Shown one piece after another: positions 1-10,210 of a stretch of DNA of 21,157 bases. Source of the DNA: Asterionellopsis glacialis (taxonomy: Eukaryota > Bacillariophyta > Plagiogrammaphyceae > Rhaphoneidales > Asterionellopsidaceae); assembly GCA_014885115.2 (NCBI GenBank), contig WKLE02006244.1, positions 1-21,157 of the forward strand, written 5' to 3'. The notes beneath the pieces are model-generated. The model worked only from the letters and a program-made list of their open reading frames with translations, did not search any database and was not told where the DNA came from. Within the stretch, counting starts at the first letter, position 1, and every line of letters begins with the position of its first letter. The position numbers and the translations under genes are program-made.

Positions 1-865
1 GTACCAATTATACACAATTGTACATACGGGGTCATTACTGTAGACTTTTGGTACTTACATTTTCATTTGACACGAAGGGTAAGAGGTTGGTCGGGGGAGT
101 ACCTGGTACAGGTATAATATTTCGAATAATAAATACCTGTTTTTCTTTAACTACCAGGTACGACTTCATGGACCTTCTGTAATACCTGGTAAAGTATACG
201 ATAGCAGGTATTCTATACAGACAGTTCCCACTCTTACTGTATTTATATCGAGGTTTCCTGTACCGGTACTTTTCGTCTAAAAGAAAAAAAGTACGTACCC
301 TTACCAGGCACAGATGAAATGATACTAACCTGTACACCTGACGTAAGAACTCAAGGCAGTATACCACTTAATGTGTTTGAGCAGTATTGCGCTATCGAGC
401 CGTTCGTGAAGGTTCCTGAGTGGTCTAGATCCAATCAGGATGAGCTCTTCACCTGGTGATTTAGCATGCAGTATGTCCTGTCATCAGTCACACACTTTCA
501 GTGCGCATCCAGGTTCCGTCAGTACCAGTACCCAAAGTTAGTTGGACCCCACGTAACCTCTTTTAGGGAGTATAGAAAAAAAGTAGAACAAAAAATAATA
601 TTGTATTTTTTACATGCTTTTTCAGATCATCCTCTTTCTCTCGCCCGCCGTTTCCTGCCGTGACAGCGAGAGAAAAAACTAGCAAAATTCCACAACCGCA
701 AACTGCGAGAAGCGTTATTAACACGACATAATTCGGTTGTAGTTCGAAGCCAGTTATATAGAAACTAATTCTGGCAATACAACCTGTACCAACTACATAG
801 CTGAGTCTGGGGGCGATAACTTATCTATAATCGTATTCGAAAAATAAAGAAAGGAGGAGAGGACC
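1..865. other. AT-rich intergenic spacer upstream of the ubiquitin-like gene
   Basis: No convincing gene is visible. The open frames here are short, low in conserved motifs and consistent with chance. The left part holds dispersed TACCTGGTA/TACCAGGTA repeats (described separately). Positions 842-865, directly before the next ATG, are purine-rich. The promoter of the ubiquitin-like gene should lie in roughly the last 300 bases, but no clear TATA box or other element could be assigned. Confidence 0.6.
91..191. repeat. TACCWGGTA repeat cluster A
   Basis: Three exact copies of the 9-mer TACCTGGTA or its reverse complement lie at 100-108, 152-160 and 183-191. Degenerate variants follow (TACCAGGCA near 303, AGCAGGTA near 204). 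The segment around 92-125 (GGTCGGGG, then GGTACAGGTATAATATTTC) closely resembles the reverse complement of 12790-12878 in the other cluster. The two clusters are therefore probably inverted copies of one dispersed element. Confidence 0.75.
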
Positions 866-1603
866 ATGCAAGTTCTGTTCAAAACTCAAAAGGAAGAAAT
901 GCTGCTGCTAGACAACATTGAACCGTCGAGTACAGTGTGGGAAATGAAGGGCATGATTGAAACGAAAACAGGTGTTGCTCGCAAAGATCAAAGGATCATT
1001 TATAATGGAGAACTTCTTGACGACAAGCGCAAGTGTATTGACTGTAGAATTCAAAACTTGAGCATTCTGAATTTAGCATTGCGTCTCAACGGAGATGGAA
1101 AGACTCCCATTCTTAGCCGTTTTCCGACACCTCTCTTTGAGCTTGAACCCGAAGGCTTTTCAAAACTCAGAATATACGTCCGTGGTCTGACTGGTAAAAA
1201 TATTCCATTTGATATTTTGCCTAGCACCTCCATTGAAGACATCAAAGGCATGATTCGTAAAGTGGAAGGTTTTCCTGTGCACGACCAAAGTTTGCACTAC
1301 TTGGGATTACACCTGCACGACGGGTTTACTGCATCAGACTATGATATACGGGATGAAGGTACAATCGAGCTTTGCCTACGCATAAGACAAGGGGTGGGGT
1401 CTACATTTGCACACAAGAGGAAGGTAGCGCGAAAGATTCGACCCCTGGTCCTAAGTGAAATCAGCTTGAGTCTGTACCCAATTGCGCTTTCGAAGTTTGG
1501 AAATGATTTAGACATCCTTTATGGCGCTTTACGCAACAAACCATACATGCTCATGAATGTGGGCGATAGAATTAGACAGCGTGAAAAAAAGGCTGGAGGA
1601 TGA
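866..1603 (+). CDS. Protein with two tandem ubiquitin-like domains
   Basis: A 245-aa intronless ORF. Residues 1-74 align by eye with ubiquitin: it begins MQVLFKT (ubiquitin MQIFVKT), has DQRIIYNGELLDD where ubiquitin has QQRLIFAGKQLED, and ends ALRLNGDG instead of LRLRGG. A second domain spans about 100-177 (LRIYVRGLTGK at the start, SDYDIRDEGTIELCLRIRQG at the end). Neither domain ends in a processable RLRGG, so this is a divergent ubiquitin-like protein and not a polyubiquitin precursor. Residues 178-245 are basic and match no domain I recognise. The chain ends REKKAGG, so a Gly-Gly pair is exposed at the C-terminus. The ATG at 866 is preceded by a purine-rich stretch and its first residue matches ubiquitin Met1, which supports this start. 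Function (adaptor, modifier or degradation-linked) is unknown. Confidence 0.85.
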   Translation: MQVLFKTQKEEMLLLDNIEPSSTVWEMKGMIETKTGVARKDQRIIYNGELLDDKRKCIDCRIQNLSILNLALRLNGDGKTPILSRFPTPLFELEPEGFSKLRIYVRGLTGKNIPFDILPSTSIEDIKGMIRKVEGFPVHDQSLHYLGLHLHDGFTASDYDIRDEGTIELCLRIRQGVGSTFAHKRKVARKIRPLVLSEISLSLYPIALSKFGNDLDILYGALRNKPYMLMNVGDRIRQREKKAGG

Positions 1604-2391
1604 AGAGAGCCAGGTGAAACTATAGAAGAAGGAACAAAAATTGTTTTATTATTATTATCATACAGTTTTGCAGCCATCTCTAGACTGCAGTTGATACTTA
1701 ATTTAATCCCAAAAATGAACTAGACAGAAGAAACGTACGCCTGTGATTGATTCTTTGCAGGGATGTACCAGGTACGGTAGGAAATGTTCCTCAAAATTGG
1801 TTTGCAGAGTATTCAAATTTCCTTGTCTTATATACCTATATGTAGAGACATATTTTTAAATCCAAGTAAACTTCACCTTTATTTCTGTCTGAATTTGATA
1901 ATCCCGTAATTTATACTCCGTAATAATTATTTTATGTAAAGCGAGAAAAGAAGGGTATGGAAATTGTGATCGAGAATCGACAAAGGGCTTCTCATGCGAC
2001 ACGCGTAATTTCTGAGCTTTCCGGGGTCCTTCTTCCATTGGACTCTAGTAGGACCTACATACGTAGATCCTAGGACTACATAGTCCTACATGGTAGAGCC
2101 TGCTGCAATAAATGTTGGTAATAGGCCATTTTTCTGATCTGTAGCACCAATTTTTTGAGCATACGAGCAATGAAAGTCCAAGTTACTACCATGTATCGTA
2201 GTGACAGTCTCATTGAACATAAAAAATGAGACGTAATTTCTGATAAAATAAAATGCTTCATTATTTACGACACCCTTATTTAAATAAGAAAATACGCGAA
2301 AAAATGGTGAACAAAATGATACCAGCTGTAATGCTTGGTTTTTGTAGTAAATATTTTTTCTAGCAAATATTTTTTTGTCGTTCAAATCGCT
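1604..2391. other. Spacer between convergent ubiquitin-like and PPR genes
   Basis: AT-rich region shared by two 3' ends. An ATT-rich run lies near 1646-1660 shortly after the ubiquitin-like stop codon. One TACCAGGTA copy is at 1766-1774, and a compact palindromic block is at 2048-2088. Short open frames on the minus strand (around 1856-2385) show no recognisable motifs. No gene supported. Confidence 0.6.
2048..2088. repeat. TAGGACC-family hairpin block
   Basis: GTAGG-A-CCTAC is a palindrome at 2048-2058. It is followed by TAGGACTA-CA-TAGTCCTA, a perfect 8-bp-arm inverted repeat at 2071-2088. Related hairpins occur at 12924-12940 and 19151-19171, so this looks like a member of a dispersed family rather than a local accident. 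Confidence 0.7.
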
Positions 2392-4751
2392 TTATCTCAT
2401 ACCGTCTCTCGTTACGCGAGGGGCATTCCGCTTCCGACTTGGACGGGTGTCTCTTTTCTTACCTGCTTTTGGCGCAAATCTTGTCCACTCTCGAGGAAGT
2501 TTTCCAAGGTTAAAAACTAGAGTCTCGCCTGGTTTTGATGTGAGTGCAGGACCCATCAATTCACTGAAAGTTTCATCTGTGACAGCCTGTTCAAGTTGAG
2601 TGATAACAAAGGCACTCATTTGCCCTGCTTTACAACACTGCCAGAACGTAGTTTCGGCAAGTTTCTCGCGCAATTCTCCCATGGGCATGTGCTTAGCAAT
2701 TGAAAGGAGTACATTACCGTAGGTGAGGTGATTGGGATGACCAAATTGAGGGGCAACGGCTTGGAAATGCTCTAACGTTTCTACAACGATGTCCATAATC
2801 CTTGCGCGCTCGGATTCATTGTCTGCCGTATCAAAAGCACAAGCGTTCAATACAGAATTGCAGGTAATGATGTCTGGCTTTGCATCCCGATTATTTCCAC
2901 ACTTATAGAGTTCGACCATTTTCTTGTATATGTCATAAGCCTTTTGTGATTTTCCTCTCTGATTACTCCAGCCCCACGCATTTAAAACAGCATTAAAACT
3001 AACAACATCAGGTTTAACAGAGTTGTCGCCTGCTTTGTACATTTCCTGCATGCGATCAAGTAGATTTTCAGCTCGTTCTGGGTTGCTCTTTGCCCTCGCA
3101 ATCGCATTTATGACAGATGTATACGTTCTTACATTCGGCTTCATTTTGACGTCGCCGGTTTCCTTAAATACTTCTTCTGCTTCGATAAGAAGCGATTCTG
3201 CGTGTTGGGCTGCTTCGGGTGTTCCTTGCTTAGCAACTGCATCAATAACAGAGGTGTAAGTAAAGACATCAGGCCGGCAATCAGATCTACCTTCTTCAGA
3301 CTTTAGTTTCTTCATCAGATCTAGAACTTCCAAAGCTCTCTTTGCAGCATTTCTATTGTTTGACTTTGCCCATACTGACAGTATTCACCATTTAAGAAGA
3401 GAGCCGTGAGTGGTAGTGGGGGGGCAAATTTGATAAAGAATGTTTTGCTTGATAAAAATAATTACTTACCATTAATTATTGCATTGTACGACAACGCATT
3501 GGGGCGTGCAGCTTTATTTCCATTTCTAAATGACTCCTCCATCCGTGATAAAACATCCTCTGCTCTCTTTGGTGAACTTCGGTCACGATTTCTAGAAAAG
3601 GCTGTGAAGGGAAATGAAAAACTTGTAAGCTACGATACAATCATCATTAATCCTTTTGAAACAGGCAGTTCAATTCTTACCATGAATCACGGTGGTATAT
3701 GAAGCGGCATCTGGAACTACTGATGTTGCTTGAGATTCATGACGCTGCTCCATGTGTCTTAGGATAGCTTCAGAACGATCCGCCGCACCTCGTTCACTGC
3801 TTTTGGCCCAGCAATTAATGACAGTGTTGAAAGATAAAATATCTGGTGCACAGCGATATCTTTTTGTCTTATCGTTGTTTAATCTATCCATCCGGTCTAG
3901 CAAGGATTCGGCTCTGCGTTCGCATCCACGTTCTCGGCTCAAGGCTGCGATAACCGTATTAAAGGTGATGGTATCAGGGCTTAGCTCCGGTCGTTCAGAG
4001 CACATATCCTCCATACGCTGTAATATCACTTGACACCTATCTGCTGCTACTTGAACACGACTCTTACTCCAAGCATTTCTTATTGAATCATAGAGAATAG
4101 CATTTTCAGAAACAAAATGATTTACATAAGAGCATAAGTTCACAAAAATCGGCAAACATATGAAAAAGAAAATGCCAGATAAGGAACGATTTGACCCTCT
4201 AGAGAAACTCACAAGACAGCATTCACAGCAGCAGTATTTGGACTCAAATGAGGAAATTCTTTTCTTTTTACTTCCATTTCTTCTAGCAGTTCCTCTGCTC
4301 TCAATGCAGCTTTTTTCCCTTGGTTACTTCGAGCCCATGCTGTCATGACTGACGTATATGTTGCTTGTGTCGGTACATGTAAAACATCACCACTTTCATT
4401 GTAGCGTTCCCACATTTGTTTCAAAAGTTCTTCGGCATCTTCTGATTTCATCCGCACCATAGATTGATGAATATGATCCGTTGATTTAAAAGCATCTAAG
4501 TGAACAGGATTTTTGCTTTGACTCGAGCTAGAATCAGAACTACTGGTAGCCTCCAGAGTGGCAGAAGGAGGTTGTGCCTTGACAAAACATGATGGAGATG
4601 ATGATCTTAGTCTTATCGGAGAAGATAAATGCTTTAGGACAGATCCACTCTGAAACGCATTCACCGAGAGTGACAATGTAAAACACAAAGCATGCAAAGA
4701 AAGAAGACGACGAACAACCATCATCGCGACAACGTCGGTGATGGATCTCAT
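2392..4751 (-). CDS. Pentatricopeptide repeat (PPR) protein, three exons, probably plastid-targeted
   Basis: Exons: 4751-4213, 4078-3681 and 3374-2392. Introns are 134 bp (GTGAGT..AG) and 306 bp (GTAAGA..AG). The spliced length is 1920 nt, giving 639 aa with frame kept at both junctions. Both junctions fall inside PPR helices and restore them: ..NAVL|NAWSKS.. and ..TVIH|VWAKSN... From about residue 128 to 510 the protein is a row of PPR units with the recurring pattern PDxxSFNTVINxWAKS; examples are PDTITFNTVIAALSR, PDILSFNTVINCWAKS and PDVVSFNAVLNAWGWS. Units are often longer than the canonical 35 aa because of charged inserts. The C-terminus is basic. Residues 1-32 are a hydrophobic signal peptide ending SVNA|F, matching the diatom plastid bipartite presequence with Phe at +1, followed by a Ser-rich transit-like stretch. 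PPR proteins bind organellar RNA; the target is unknown. Met10 or Met11 are alternative starts giving a shorter n-region. Confidence 0.93.
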
Positions 4752-5396
4752 GTTTGCCTTCCTAGAGTTTTTCTTTTTTTCTATGTAGTCTGTTCGTTCG
4801 CTGCCTCCGCCTGTGTTGAACTTTTTTTGGAATCAGAGTCTGACGTACCTTGTCTGGCCGTTTGTACGGGACGAAATTATTTCTCCGGAAGGTATTCCGG
4901 GATTTTCGTGTTTTCATGTGATCGCCAGGTTTCTCACCACTTCTCGCTGGCGGTTGTCAGTTCTACGATACCAATAGTAATATTTTTACTTTGGGTAGAA
5001 CATATTTCATAGATCTTGAATTTTTCAGATCCACACACACAAAAGAGATCTGTCGGATCAAGTGAAAAAGTGTCGTCGGATGCAGACTGGCGTGTCTTTT
5101 TTGCATCATGAAGCAAGTTGACAGAACACGAAATACACGATTCTGCTAAAATTGGTATTTCACTCTACAGCCTACGCCATTCCACGCTGATAAACCATCG
5201 TAACGCCTAACGCATCGTGATGGCAACACAACGCACTGCACTTAAACCAAAAATATAGTTGTGGGATTAGCGAGGTTGTACAAACAAAACTTAATGGATA
5301 GGTGCAATTCGTGGAAAACATCGCCAAGAAATTGCTCCACGACTTTGAACAGAACATACATCTCAATTTCTATTCTCGGTGACTTCCATAAAAAAC
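4752..5396. promoter_or_regulatory. Divergent promoter region between the PPR and SAP-domain genes
   Basis: The two flanking genes are transcribed away from each other, so this 645-bp segment must contain both promoters and 5' UTRs. No intact coding frame with conserved features is visible, and no specific binding site could be assigned with confidence. Confidence 0.55.
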
Positions 5397-7460
5397 ATGA
5401 CAATCTTTTCGCTATCCAACATCATGTCTTCCAACAAAGCTACGTCTTCGTATTCCCTTGATCTCCGTGAAGGTCAATCTGTTCCTGCTGGGTCTACAGC
5501 AAATGACAACATGACCACTTCTGAACTAGACACCAAGAATGCGAAGGAGAAAGGTATCATCATTAGCAACGAACGCCTTTCCTACGAAAATGTGTCTACG
5601 TCTGAAGTTGCAAATACTGATTTTGTCTCCTCCTGCAATGCTTCTCCGAACAAGAAAGTAGACACGTTCTCAGATGCTTCTAGTGATCTGATTGTTCGTT
5701 CAAGGTCGAGCCAGAATTCAGATACTCCCAAAGAACAGCAAAGCAATGTAGCATCTCCTTCCGCTATGTTAAAGGGTTCTGGGGGTATCATTCTCCGGGC
5801 TAGGTCATATTCGGATCTTTCACTTGACCCATCTGTATTGAGTGGATCAATGCTTGAATCTGCGGAAAAAATTTCAAAAGATATTATCGGAGACAAGACC
5901 AAGAATCACGAACACCGGGGCTTTCCTAACAAGAAGAATGAAACTGATCACGAAAGAGGTGTATTAATGTCTAACGATCCAGTTACTTCCAACCTCGAAG
6001 GTACCGTTGAAGAGAACTTAGAATCTTCCGCCGATCACGGAGACGATCAACTCCCTTCGGAAGTATTTCTTAACGTTGGGCAGATTATGCAACTCAAAAC
6101 TGGGGAAGAGTCCAAGCTTGATTCTGAAGAATCGTCCGGTAAACAAGTTCGTGGACAGGAAAGGGAAGGAGAAGGAAGTGGTCCAACAAGTCGTGTCAAA
6201 CATCTTTATATTGAAGATCTTTTCTTCAAGTGGACTCGTTCGTTAGCTGGCAAGATTGTAGTAGCAGTTATTTTTCTTCTCCTGCCCGCTGGGTTATGGT
6301 TTGGATCAAACTTGATACCTGCTCAGGATAATTCTCCTGATAGTTTAATCAGTGAAGAGAAGGAGACTTCAACCATTGGTCTGGATGTGGCTGTGGCAAC
6401 AAATCTTAGAGAGACTTTGTCTCAATTGAATATCACTGAGTCACCGGTCGAAGATTGCCCCGGTGAAAAAATTGCTGCAACCATCGATCTTTTCTCATCA
6501 TCCTCCAAAACTGAAGATATGAATCTTGGTTTGGGCAGAAAGTCAGACTTGGGGATTGAAGAAGTTAAAGACTCTCAGACTGACTGTGTATTGGACGGTG
6601 ATGGTTTTTCTTTTCAAAATATTGAAGAACCATCAAACGAAGGCGAAAGTACTGTTTCGTTGCTTTTACAGTTTTCTGAGGAAATGTTGTCAAGGCTTTC
6701 GGAGACCTTTTTACCTAACCAAGTTGTCGAAGCTGGAAAAGGTTTCCCATTGAACCAAGACTCCGTGGCCGATCACTTATCGGCGGGCGATGAAGTTCCT
6801 TATGAACGTATTGAAGGGGGAAACAAAGGCGAAAGTAGTATTTCATTACTTCTACATTTTTTCCAAGAAATTTTGTCAAAACTTTCGAAGAAGATCTTGC
6901 CTGATCAAGCAGTCGAAGCTGAACAAAAAATAGATGAAGAGAAGTCATACAACTTTGAGCATTACGCTGGGAGTCTTGCGTTTGTCATGGTTCTATTATT
7001 TGTACTGTTACCGAGTGGATCGGCTTCGGACCTCGGTGACGAAACTATTCCAGAAGAAGAAGACACTGATTTCCCAGCTGGGTGCAATGATTCAGAAAAA
7101 GAAGAAGACCTTTATACGACATTGGAATTAGATGATATCCCAGGTTTAGAACCTGAAGAAGACGACCATTCAGTTCCAAAAATTAAGCCTGAAAGATTTG
7201 CGATTCCAGAAAAGCTCGAAAAGTATGAAAACCTCCGCGTCAAGAAAGATCTCAGGAGATTGCTTCGTGATCGTGGACTAAAAGTAAGCGGGAGAAAGCA
7301 CGAACTCATCATTCGACTAGGTGAAGCCTACGAAAAGGAACTCTACCAAAAGACTGTCAAGGACCTCAAATCTATTTTGAGGGAAAAGCAATTGCCAGTT
7401 ACTGGGATCAAACAAGATCTTGTTCGTCGTCTTGTTCAAGCTGGTTTTGATCGGGTGTAA
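5397..7460 (+). CDS. Two-pass membrane protein with C-terminal tandem SAP domains
   Basis: Reading from the ATG at 5397 gives 687 aa. The frame is open further upstream only through a GTG at 5379, and the ATG at 5424 (MSSNK..) is an alternative. Residues 1-280 are Ser/Glu-rich and probably disordered. A hydrophobic helix lies at about 284-306 (KIVVAVIFLLLPAGLWF) and a second at about 523-543 (LAFVMVLLFVLLP). Between them is an internal duplication of about 42 residues with a 63-residue period (about 407-450 and 470-511), sharing GESxxSLLLxFxxExLSxLS and LPxQxVEA. An acidic stretch follows helix 2. The C-terminus carries two SAP-like helix-loop-helix units, about 610-645 (LRRLLRDRGLKVSGRKHEL) and 649-684 (LKSILREKQLPVTGIKQDL). 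SAP domains bind DNA or chromatin, and together with membrane helices this suggests tethering of nucleic acid to a membrane, as for HEH/LEM-like inner nuclear membrane proteins. That comparison is inference; no signal peptide is seen. Confidence 0.88.
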   Translation: MTIFSLSNIMSSNKATSSYSLDLREGQSVPAGSTANDNMTTSELDTKNAKEKGIIISNERLSYENVSTSEVANTDFVSSCNASPNKKVDTFSDASSDLIVRSRSSQNSDTPKEQQSNVASPSAMLKGSGGIILRARSYSDLSLDPSVLSGSMLESAEKISKDIIGDKTKNHEHRGFPNKKNETDHERGVLMSNDPVTSNLEGTVEENLESSADHGDDQLPSEVFLNVGQIMQLKTGEESKLDSEESSGKQVRGQEREGEGSGPTSRVKHLYIEDLFFKWTRSLAGKIVVAVIFLLLPAGLWFGSNLIPAQDNSPDSLISEEKETSTIGLDVAVATNLRETLSQLNITESPVEDCPGEKIAATIDLFSSSSKTEDMNLGLGRKSDLGIEEVKDSQTDCVLDGDGFSFQNIEEPSNEGESTVSLLLQFSEEMLSRLSETFLPNQVVEAGKGFPLNQDSVADHLSAGDEVPYERIEGGNKGESSISLLLHFFQEILSKLSKKILPDQAVEAEQKIDEEKSYNFEHYAGSLAFVMVLLFVLLPSGSASDLGDETIPEEEDTDFPAGCNDSEKEEDLYTTLELDDIPGLEPEEDDHSVPKIKPERFAIPEKLEKYENLRVKKDLRRLLRDRGLKVSGRKHELIIRLGEAYEKELYQKTVKDLKSILREKQLPVTGIKQDLVRRLVQAGFDRV

Positions 7461-7583
7461 GCCACAGTAATAATATATGATAATTAGTTGGTTTAGTATT
7501 TTATATATTGAAAAAGTAGTAAATAGTAGCATCTCGAATGAAGCGATAGTATTTCTTCTGTTAACTTCATAAATGAGGTGATT

Positions 7584-10210
7584 TTATACATTTAGGTTTT
7601 GCTTTTGGTAGCTCACCTTCTTGGTGTCTGATTTCCCTTCGCGCTTTCGACTTCGCATTCGGATATAATGATGCAAGTAAATGAGACTTTGGGGAGTAAT
7701 TCCACTTATTTGAGAGGCTTCTGCAAATGTATTTGGACGAGCTGCATTCAACTTTTCAAGTTCTTCACTGCTCAGTGTCGGTAATGTTGTTTGATCATAA
7801 ATTACATCTGGTGGGATACGTGCTCCTTGTGCCTTTCGCCAACTTTCCATGTCTCTATTCTGTCTCACAACATAGTTTTTGTACTTAACAACAGCTTCAA
7901 CTGTGTCATGAACTGACTGGGGAGAGGCAGTGATTGCTTGTGGCAATTCGGAACTATTAGTGGCATCAGTCTCGTCATCCTTATTAGCAGCTTCGGCACG
8001 CTCTTCCTTGCTGACTGCAATCATAATATCTTCTACTGCCTTCAATGTAACGTGGGGCATTCCCAACACTTCCTCTGCAGTTTTCTTTTGGCCTGTTTTT
8101 TCGCTCGATTTGGCTCCACCCATTAAATCATTTCCGCCGCGTTCTGCCCATTCGGGCACTTTCAAGTTGAATTTTCTAAGTTGTTCAATCCGGTCATCAA
8201 TTATGTATTCGCGGTCCTCTAAACAAGCGATACGCTCTTCATCGCGGACAAATCCATAATCCATTCCCTTTCTCGTAAGGCGGATATCCGCATTGTCTGC
8301 TCGTAAGCTCATACGGTATTCTGCACGTGACGTAAACATACGATACGGTTCGGATGTTCCACGAGTTACTAAATCATCAATCAAAACCCCGATGTAACCC
8401 TCATCCCGTCCAACAATAAAAGGTGAAGGAGGCTTGTCGCCCCTTGCTGCTGCCCCTGCTGCACGACCTGCATTGGCACCAGCCACTATACCTTGTGCAG
8501 CTGCCTCTTCATAACCGGTTGTACCACAAATTTGTCCAGCCAAGTATAGACCACCAATACTCTTAGTTTCCAACGTATGAGTCAACGACTGAGGATTGAC
8601 AAAATCATATTCGACATCATATCCAGGTCGTACAATCTCACATTCTTCCAATCCTTTCATACTTCTCATGATTTTTAACTGAATGTCTTCTGGGTCTGTA
8701 GTTCAAAAATATTCGTTCAAAAAAATTGCCAAGAGCTAGTGTTAGAAAACAACAGAACAGGGTATTTAAAAAGGGTCAATTTTTGTGACGATAAAAACTT
8801 ACATGGCCCACTCATTCCGTTAGGGTAGACTGAAGAGTAAACAAGATTATTTTTAGGAAGCAGTTGTTTTGTGAGTATTACAGAACTTTCCTCTCCATAT
8901 CACAGTAGACCCCCGACCAAATGTGACTTACCAATGTCCGTATTTAGACCCTCTGGTTCCAAAAAGCAATTGTGACTATTTCGTTCGGGGAACCGCTGCA
9001 CTTTTTTGTAAATGGAAGGGCAGTACCTTGGTCCATTTCCAGCACCATCCATACCGTCATAAATTGGTAACGTATCTTCATACTTCATAACAAGCTTGTG
9101 TGTTTCATCATTTGTGGCTGACTGGTGACACGTAATAAGTTTATTTTGAGCGATCATGGGAGGTTGATGTCCGTAAAACTGAAGAATATGTGAAAAGGGT
9201 GTTGCAGGGATTTCTGATGGTTGAGCAGGACATGCATCCCAATTAATTGTTCGACCATCTAAACGTGGTGGTGTCCCAGTCTTTAGACGGCCTAAAGGAA
9301 ATTCATATTTTGCCAGCGTTTGTGCCAATCCTACCGAGGGTGGTTCAACTTCTTCAGAGTCGCGTAAGTGACGTCCGCCGCTATACCGTTCATGACCCAA
9401 CATAAGGACACCTCGTAAAAATGTGCCCGTCGTAATAACCACAGCACGAGAATATAATTCTACTTGCGTTCCATCGTCCTTGGTTACTACAACACCCTGG
9501 ATTCGTGCCTTACGCTTTTGTGCTGTAACTTCCTCTGCAATTTTTTCAGTTAATGATGATGAGGAACTATCGCCGCTCTTTTTCCCTAAAAGTCCACCCA
9601 CTCTGACGTCTTTATCTGTGGACATGGGTGCAAGAGATTCAATGTTTGCGTTCTTGGATTCATCTAAAAGCAGGTCTTGTACGGATGCTTCCACAAGGCT
9701 TAAGTTTTCGTAACTCTCCAAAGTACTTTGCATAGCAGCTTTGTATAGATCTCGATCCATTTGTGCTCGAGGTCCACGTACGGCAGGACCTTTTCGTCGA
9801 TTCAAAACACGATAATGAACACCTGCCTCATCTGCAACTTTACCAATGACACCATCTAATGCATCAATTTCACGTACTAAATGTCCTTTGCCGATACCGC
9901 CAATGGATGGATTACACGAGAGTTCGCCAATTGTATCTAATCGTTGTGTCACCAAGGCTGTTTTGGCACCAGTCCTTGCCGCTGCTGCGGCAGCGTCACA
10001 TCCAGCATGCCCCCCGCCAACGACAATCACATCAAATTCAGTATCAGAAGATGATTGTAAGGAACGTGATGTTGAAGATAATGATGAAAGCTGACCAACA
10101 AGACTAGGTCGTTTCCAGATTGGATTTGACACAAGAGCTGTTGTTGTCCGTCGAGACAGGAATAGTGACGCTGATGCCAACATCTGCATCCAAAACCAAC
10201 TGTATTTCAT
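7584..10210 (-). CDS. MTO1: Mitochondrial tRNA uridine-5-carboxymethylaminomethyl modification enzyme MTO1 (MnmG/GidA), three exons
   Basis: Exons: 10210-8932, a 27-nt microexon 8829-8803, and 8695-7584. Introns are 102 and 107 bp. The spliced CDS is 2418 nt, 805 aa. The FAD-binding motif [12 protein letters not shown] lies at 63-74. Next come [15 protein letters not shown] (Cys99) and [10 protein letters not shown] (Cys397), which carry the two conserved cysteines of Mnm[34 protein letters not shown] and [17 protein letters not shown] are further family signatures. The microexon supplies VYPNGMSGP, joining LNTDI to [17 protein letters not shown] exactly as in bacterial MnmG. With MnmE/GTPBP3 this flavoprotein modifies the wobble uridine of mitochondrial tRNAs. 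Residues 1-55 are Arg/Ser/Leu-rich with few acids, fitting a mitochondrial presequence. The frame extends to 10249 only through a TTG. Family-atypical inserts: a Ser-rich stretch near 185-232 and a charged stretch in the C-terminal third. The gene is tail-to-tail with the SAP gene, 123 bp apart. Confidence 0.96.

Noticed and set aside
35..367. 110-codon open frame on the minus strand
   Set aside because: It runs through the TACCWGGTA repeats, has an unusual Tyr/Arg-rich composition and shows no motif. It is most likely a chance frame.
3406..3702. 98-codon plus-strand frame across the PPR intron
   Set aside because: It spans intron 2 and the end of exon 2 of the PPR gene on the opposite strand, and has no motif of its own.
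5379..5396. Upstream GTG start for the SAP-domain protein
   Set aside because: Nuclear genes use ATG almost without exception. The first ATG in frame is at 5397.
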